Source: Coprococcus aceti (GTDB taxonomy: Bacteria; Bacillota; Clostridia; Lachnospirales; Lachnospiraceae). Taken from it: a DNA stretch of 64,000 nucleotides. The notes beneath the pieces are model-generated. The model was not told the origin of the DNA. It ran no database searches and worked only from the letters and a program-made list of their open reading frames with translations. This document shows, piece after piece, positions 61,910-64,000 of the stretch; positions within the stretch are counted from its first letter, which is position 1, and every line of letters begins with the position of its first letter. The stretch lies in NCBI RefSeq assembly GCF_025567285.1, contig NZ_JAOQJT010000005.1:170369-234368 (forward strand), given 5' to 3'. Position numbers and translations under genes: made by a program.

Positions 61910-61938
61910 TTGACAGGCTGAAGTCTTTGAAGGAAAAT
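61910..61938 (+). promoter_or_regulatory. Putative promoter of the NudC-like gene
   Basis: TTGACA (61910-61915), a 17-bp spacer and GAAAAT (61933-61938). The -10 is weak. The start point near 61945 favours the ATG at 62010 over that at 61956. Confidence 0.45.
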
Positions 61939-62009
61939 AATAGGGGAAATGAGGGATGTCATTCTCTTTGAGATCTTTGGACATCTGGAATAGTGGAGGA
62001 AATATAGGT

Positions 62010-62885
62010 ATGATACAGGATATAGAACCACAGAGGTTTAATAATCAATATAGTAACAGGAGAGAACCAGAGGATCATGATATGGTTCTCTCTTTTTCTG
62101 AGAAAATGATATTTGCGAAAGTTATGGATGATGAGAACCTGCTTGGGTTTATGACGTATGGAGAACTGCAGAAAATAACCGGATGCGATAGGAAAATAGG
62201 GGATCTGGTTTATCTCTTTTCAATAGATGATACCGCATATTTTATGTGGAATGGAGATAACAGACTTGCTGCCCCGGGCTATGAATACCGAAGCATGTAT
62301 AAGACAAGGGCTTGCTATCCGAAGACTGCGGTTCTTGCGGCGGCGACAGGCTGGCATCTGTCGCTTTGGTACAGGACCAACAGGTTCTGTGGTGCCTGTG
62401 GAGAGAGAACTGTTCATGATGAGAAAGAGAGGATGCTCAGATGTCCGTCATGCGGCAGGCTGATATTTCCAGTCATAGCTCCTGCTGTCATAGTGGGCGT
62501 GATCGACGGCGACAGGATCATACTTACCACATATGCGGGCAGGGAGTACAAGAGATATGCCCTGATAGCGGGATTTACCGAGATAGGGGAGAGTGCTGAG
62601 CAGACCGTCAGACGGGAGGTCATGGAGGAGGTCGGCATCAGCGTTAAGAATATCACTTATTACAAGTCACAGCCATGGGGCTATGACAGCAATCTTCTCA
62701 TGGGTTATTTCTGTCAGGCAGACATACCGGAGGGCGGTGACGGACATCTGACCATAGACAGACAAGAGCTTGCAACCGGAGAGTGGGTGAACCGTGATGA
62801 TATTCCAGACTATCCGGAGCACCTGAGTCTCACACATGAGATGATGGTATACTTTAAAGAGCACGGACAGGGAGTGTTTAAGTGA
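62010..62885 (+). CDS. nudC: NADH pyrophosphatase-like Nudix hydrolase (NudC family)
   Basis: The 291-residue enzyme hydrolyses NAD(H) or removes NAD caps from RNA in its family. It has an N-terminal domain, a zinc ribbon (CGACG and CPSCG near 148-168) and a Nudix box GFTEIGES...RREVMEEVGI. The NudC-specific SQPWPFPxS motif is only partly kept as SQPWGYDSN, so substrate choice may differ. The ATG at 62010 follows GTGGAGGAAATATAG; an earlier ATG at 61956 would add 18 residues. It may counterbalance the NAD-salvage operon 7 kb upstream. Confidence 0.82.
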   Translation: MIQDIEPQRFNNQYSNRREPEDHDMVLSFSEKMIFAKVMDDENLLGFMTYGELQKITGCDRKIGDLVYLFSIDDTAYFMWNGDNRLAAPGYEYRSMYKTRACYPKTAVLAAATGWHLSLWYRTNRFCGACGERTVHDEKERMLRCPSCGRLIFPVIAPAVIVGVIDGDRIILTTYAGREYKRYALIAGFTEIGESAEQTVRREVMEEVGISVKNITYYKSQPWGYDSNLLMGYFCQADIPEGGDGHLTIDRQELATGEWVNRDDIPDYPEHLSLTHEMMVYFKEHGQGVFK

Positions 62886-63036
62886 CAAATAGAGCTAAGA
62901 TGTAATATCCATTGAATATCCGGACGGGTGGTCATTGTCGTTTTCAAGTTACACACGGAGTTAAGATCGCTGTTTATTGCAGGACTCACTACAAATACCC
63001 TACGGGCAGAAAAAAGATTATTTAAGTTTTAAACGG

Positions 63037-63066
63037 TTGTGTAAATGTATGGAGTTATTGTATTAT
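63037..63066 (+). promoter_or_regulatory. Putative promoter of the lipoprotein gene
   Basis: TTGTGT (63037-63042), an 18-bp spacer and TATTAT (63061-63066). Otherwise the stretch 62886-63173 holds nothing that I recognise. Confidence 0.35.
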
Positions 63067-63173
63067 AGACAAATCAAGGATATGGATACTTGAGAAAAAT
63101 ATGGGAGAATGTTTCTTTATATAATAAGACATTAAAAATGGGCTTATATCGAGAAAAAAGGGGTAAATGGAAT

Positions 63174-63875
63174 ATGAAAAAGACAGGAATTGTGATATGT
63201 GTGCTTGCGGCACTGGTGGGACTTGCGGGATGTTCATCAGTGGTAAGCAGTGATAAAACAGATAGAACCAAATCGGGTATAGAGAGTCAAGGAAAGTTCA
63301 AGGTCAATACGCCGGATGAGGAGTGGTTCAAGGAGACTGCCCTAGATGTGGCGGCTTCGGTGAACGAACTTGCAAATGATGAAGCTTATATAAAGATAAT
63401 GGGCGGAAGTGACGAGGTTGCTGAAGTCGCAAGTGACTGGGGGGATAATATAGCCGACACAAGTGGCAAGATTGCAGTTGTGATAATCTCGGATAAAGCA
63501 GCAAAATTCATTATGGGGCAGACTGATGGTGAAACGTCCCTGTCCGATACGGCCAGAGACCGTGTTGAAAAAAATGCGTGCTTGGCATTTGGAAATTATG
63601 TGACCGCCAGCGCTGGGGGAGCGAGTGCATTGGCGGCCTCATCAATACTTAGGTATGATCAGGCGTATGTAGTAAGTGAACCGGTGCTGGATCAGGTGTG
63701 GGTGATCCCAGCTGGGGAGGAATGTGCACTGTGGATAGCCTATAGTAACTGTGGTGACGGAATAGTGAGCGTGAGTGGAAGTTACATGGCACTCCCTGAT
63801 GGTCAGACTGTGGAGGAGGCTGCGGATTCACTGTTCAGCACGTGGGGGTTAGAAGTAGAGGTGCACGAGTGGTAA
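63174..63875 (+). CDS. Lipoprotein of unknown function
   Basis: The 233-residue protein has a signal peptide (MKKTGIVICVLAALVG) and lipobox LAGC at about residues 17-20, then a polar linker and a globular domain with mixed helices and strands. The C-terminal half has NACLAFGNYVTASAGGASAL and ECALWIAYSNCGDGIVSVSG, suggesting a compact domain with conserved Cys, but I recognise no family. The ATG at 63174 follows AAAAGGGG at 11 nt; upstream ATGs in frame would bury the signal peptide. Confidence 0.65.
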   Translation: MKKTGIVICVLAALVGLAGCSSVVSSDKTDRTKSGIESQGKFKVNTPDEEWFKETALDVAASVNELANDEAYIKIMGGSDEVAEVASDWGDNIADTSGKIAVVIISDKAAKFIMGQTDGETSLSDTARDRVEKNACLAFGNYVTASAGGASALAASSILRYDQAYVVSEPVLDQVWVIPAGEECALWIAYSNCGDGIVSVSGSYMALPDGQTVEEAADSLFSTWGLEVEVHEW

Positions 63876-63920
63876 AGTCACTTTGATATATGTGTTTTAA
63901 ATAAACGGCGGAGACTGATA

Positions 63921-64000
63921 TGTACCCTCTTTACTGGACAACCAGTAAGGAGGGTATTTTTATGCGTTATAGTTATGAGTTTAAAATGATGTGTGTTGAA
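63921..64000 (+). mobile_element. Left end of an insertion sequence (cut by window edge)
   Basis: TACCCTCTTTACTGG (63923-63937) and CCAGTAAGGAGGGTA (63942-63956) form a hairpin with one G-U at the presumed left end, 5 nt before a transposase-like start. This end layout, with the hairpin covering the transposase ribosome site GGAGGG, is seen in IS3-like elements of Lachnospiraceae. The right end lies outside the window. Confidence 0.6.
63962..64000 (+). CDS. Transposase N terminus (3' partial)
   Basis: The 13 visible codons read MRYSYEFKMMCVE, the start pattern of helix-turn-helix OrfA-type transposase proteins of IS3-like elements. The ribosome site AAGGAGGG lies in the hairpin, which could limit expression when transcribed from outside. 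The rest lies beyond the window. Confidence 0.6.
   Translation, partial: MRYSYEFKMMCVE

Noticed and set aside
1..64000. CRISPR arrays, rRNA and tRNA genes
   Set aside because: No regularly spaced repeats, no rRNA signature and no cloverleaf with a CCA-type end were found on reading both strands by eye; a tRNAscan run would be needed to be certain.

Overview
The window looks like a Lachnospiraceae (Clostridia) gut genome, possibly Coprococcus-like. The genus is an inference from protein style, AGGAGG-type ribosome sites, the gut carbohydrate and bile-salt genes, and a T-box leader. No rRNA, tRNA or CRISPR array was seen.

Region 1 (1 to about 13010) is the right part of a Tn916/Tn1549-superfamily integrative conjugative element: orf15, orf14 and orf13 of the transfer module, a cargo slot, then orf7 (sigma-like), orf8, a strongly structured intergenic segment (11040-11268), a 21-codon ORF, xis and the tyrosine integrase. 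Where Tn916 carries tet(M), this element carries an AT-rich cargo: a small XRE repressor with membrane-protein partners, and a BceAB-type ABC exporter with its own two-component system, probably for peptide-antibiotic detoxification. The element ends just upstream of a clean promoter for a 41-residue chromosomal gene.

Region 2 (13150-30950) is an unusual surface and transport locus. It has an EssC-like protein with only the membrane and pre-ATPase part of the type VII secretion motor, translationally overlapped by an ABC ATPase and an 850-residue-class FtsX permease. A 3353-residue secreted multi-repeat protein and a LuxR/MalT-type STAND regulator follow.

Region 3 (31000-39840) has xpt with a structured leader, a DUF3592-like membrane protein, a convergent GH13 enzyme, a deletion remnant of a nucleobase permease, and a second BceAB-RS module flanked by inverted copies of a 22-bp repeat.

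Region 4 (39970-50320) has a GNAT acetyltransferase preceded by two strong hairpins and a bile-salt-hydrolase-family enzyme. It then has a fructoside-use locus: a LacI regulator fused to a second sugar-binding domain, an RbsBAC-like importer, a GH32 enzyme and a PfkB sugar kinase. The importer promoter sits between two TTTACGTAAA palindromes.

Region 5 (50440-58270) has an MFS exporter and an NAD-salvage operon: nicotinamidase, NrtR-like Nudix/winged-helix protein, PnuC and NadR. Its promoter carries two near-identical 22-bp operator-like repeats. A DegV protein and a GGDEF-EAL phosphodiesterase follow.

Region 6 (58270-64000) has a GlnQ-type ATPase remnant, a DMT exporter, a T-box-controlled CstA transporter, a NudC-like Nudix enzyme, a lipoprotein, and the left end of an insertion sequence cut by the window edge.
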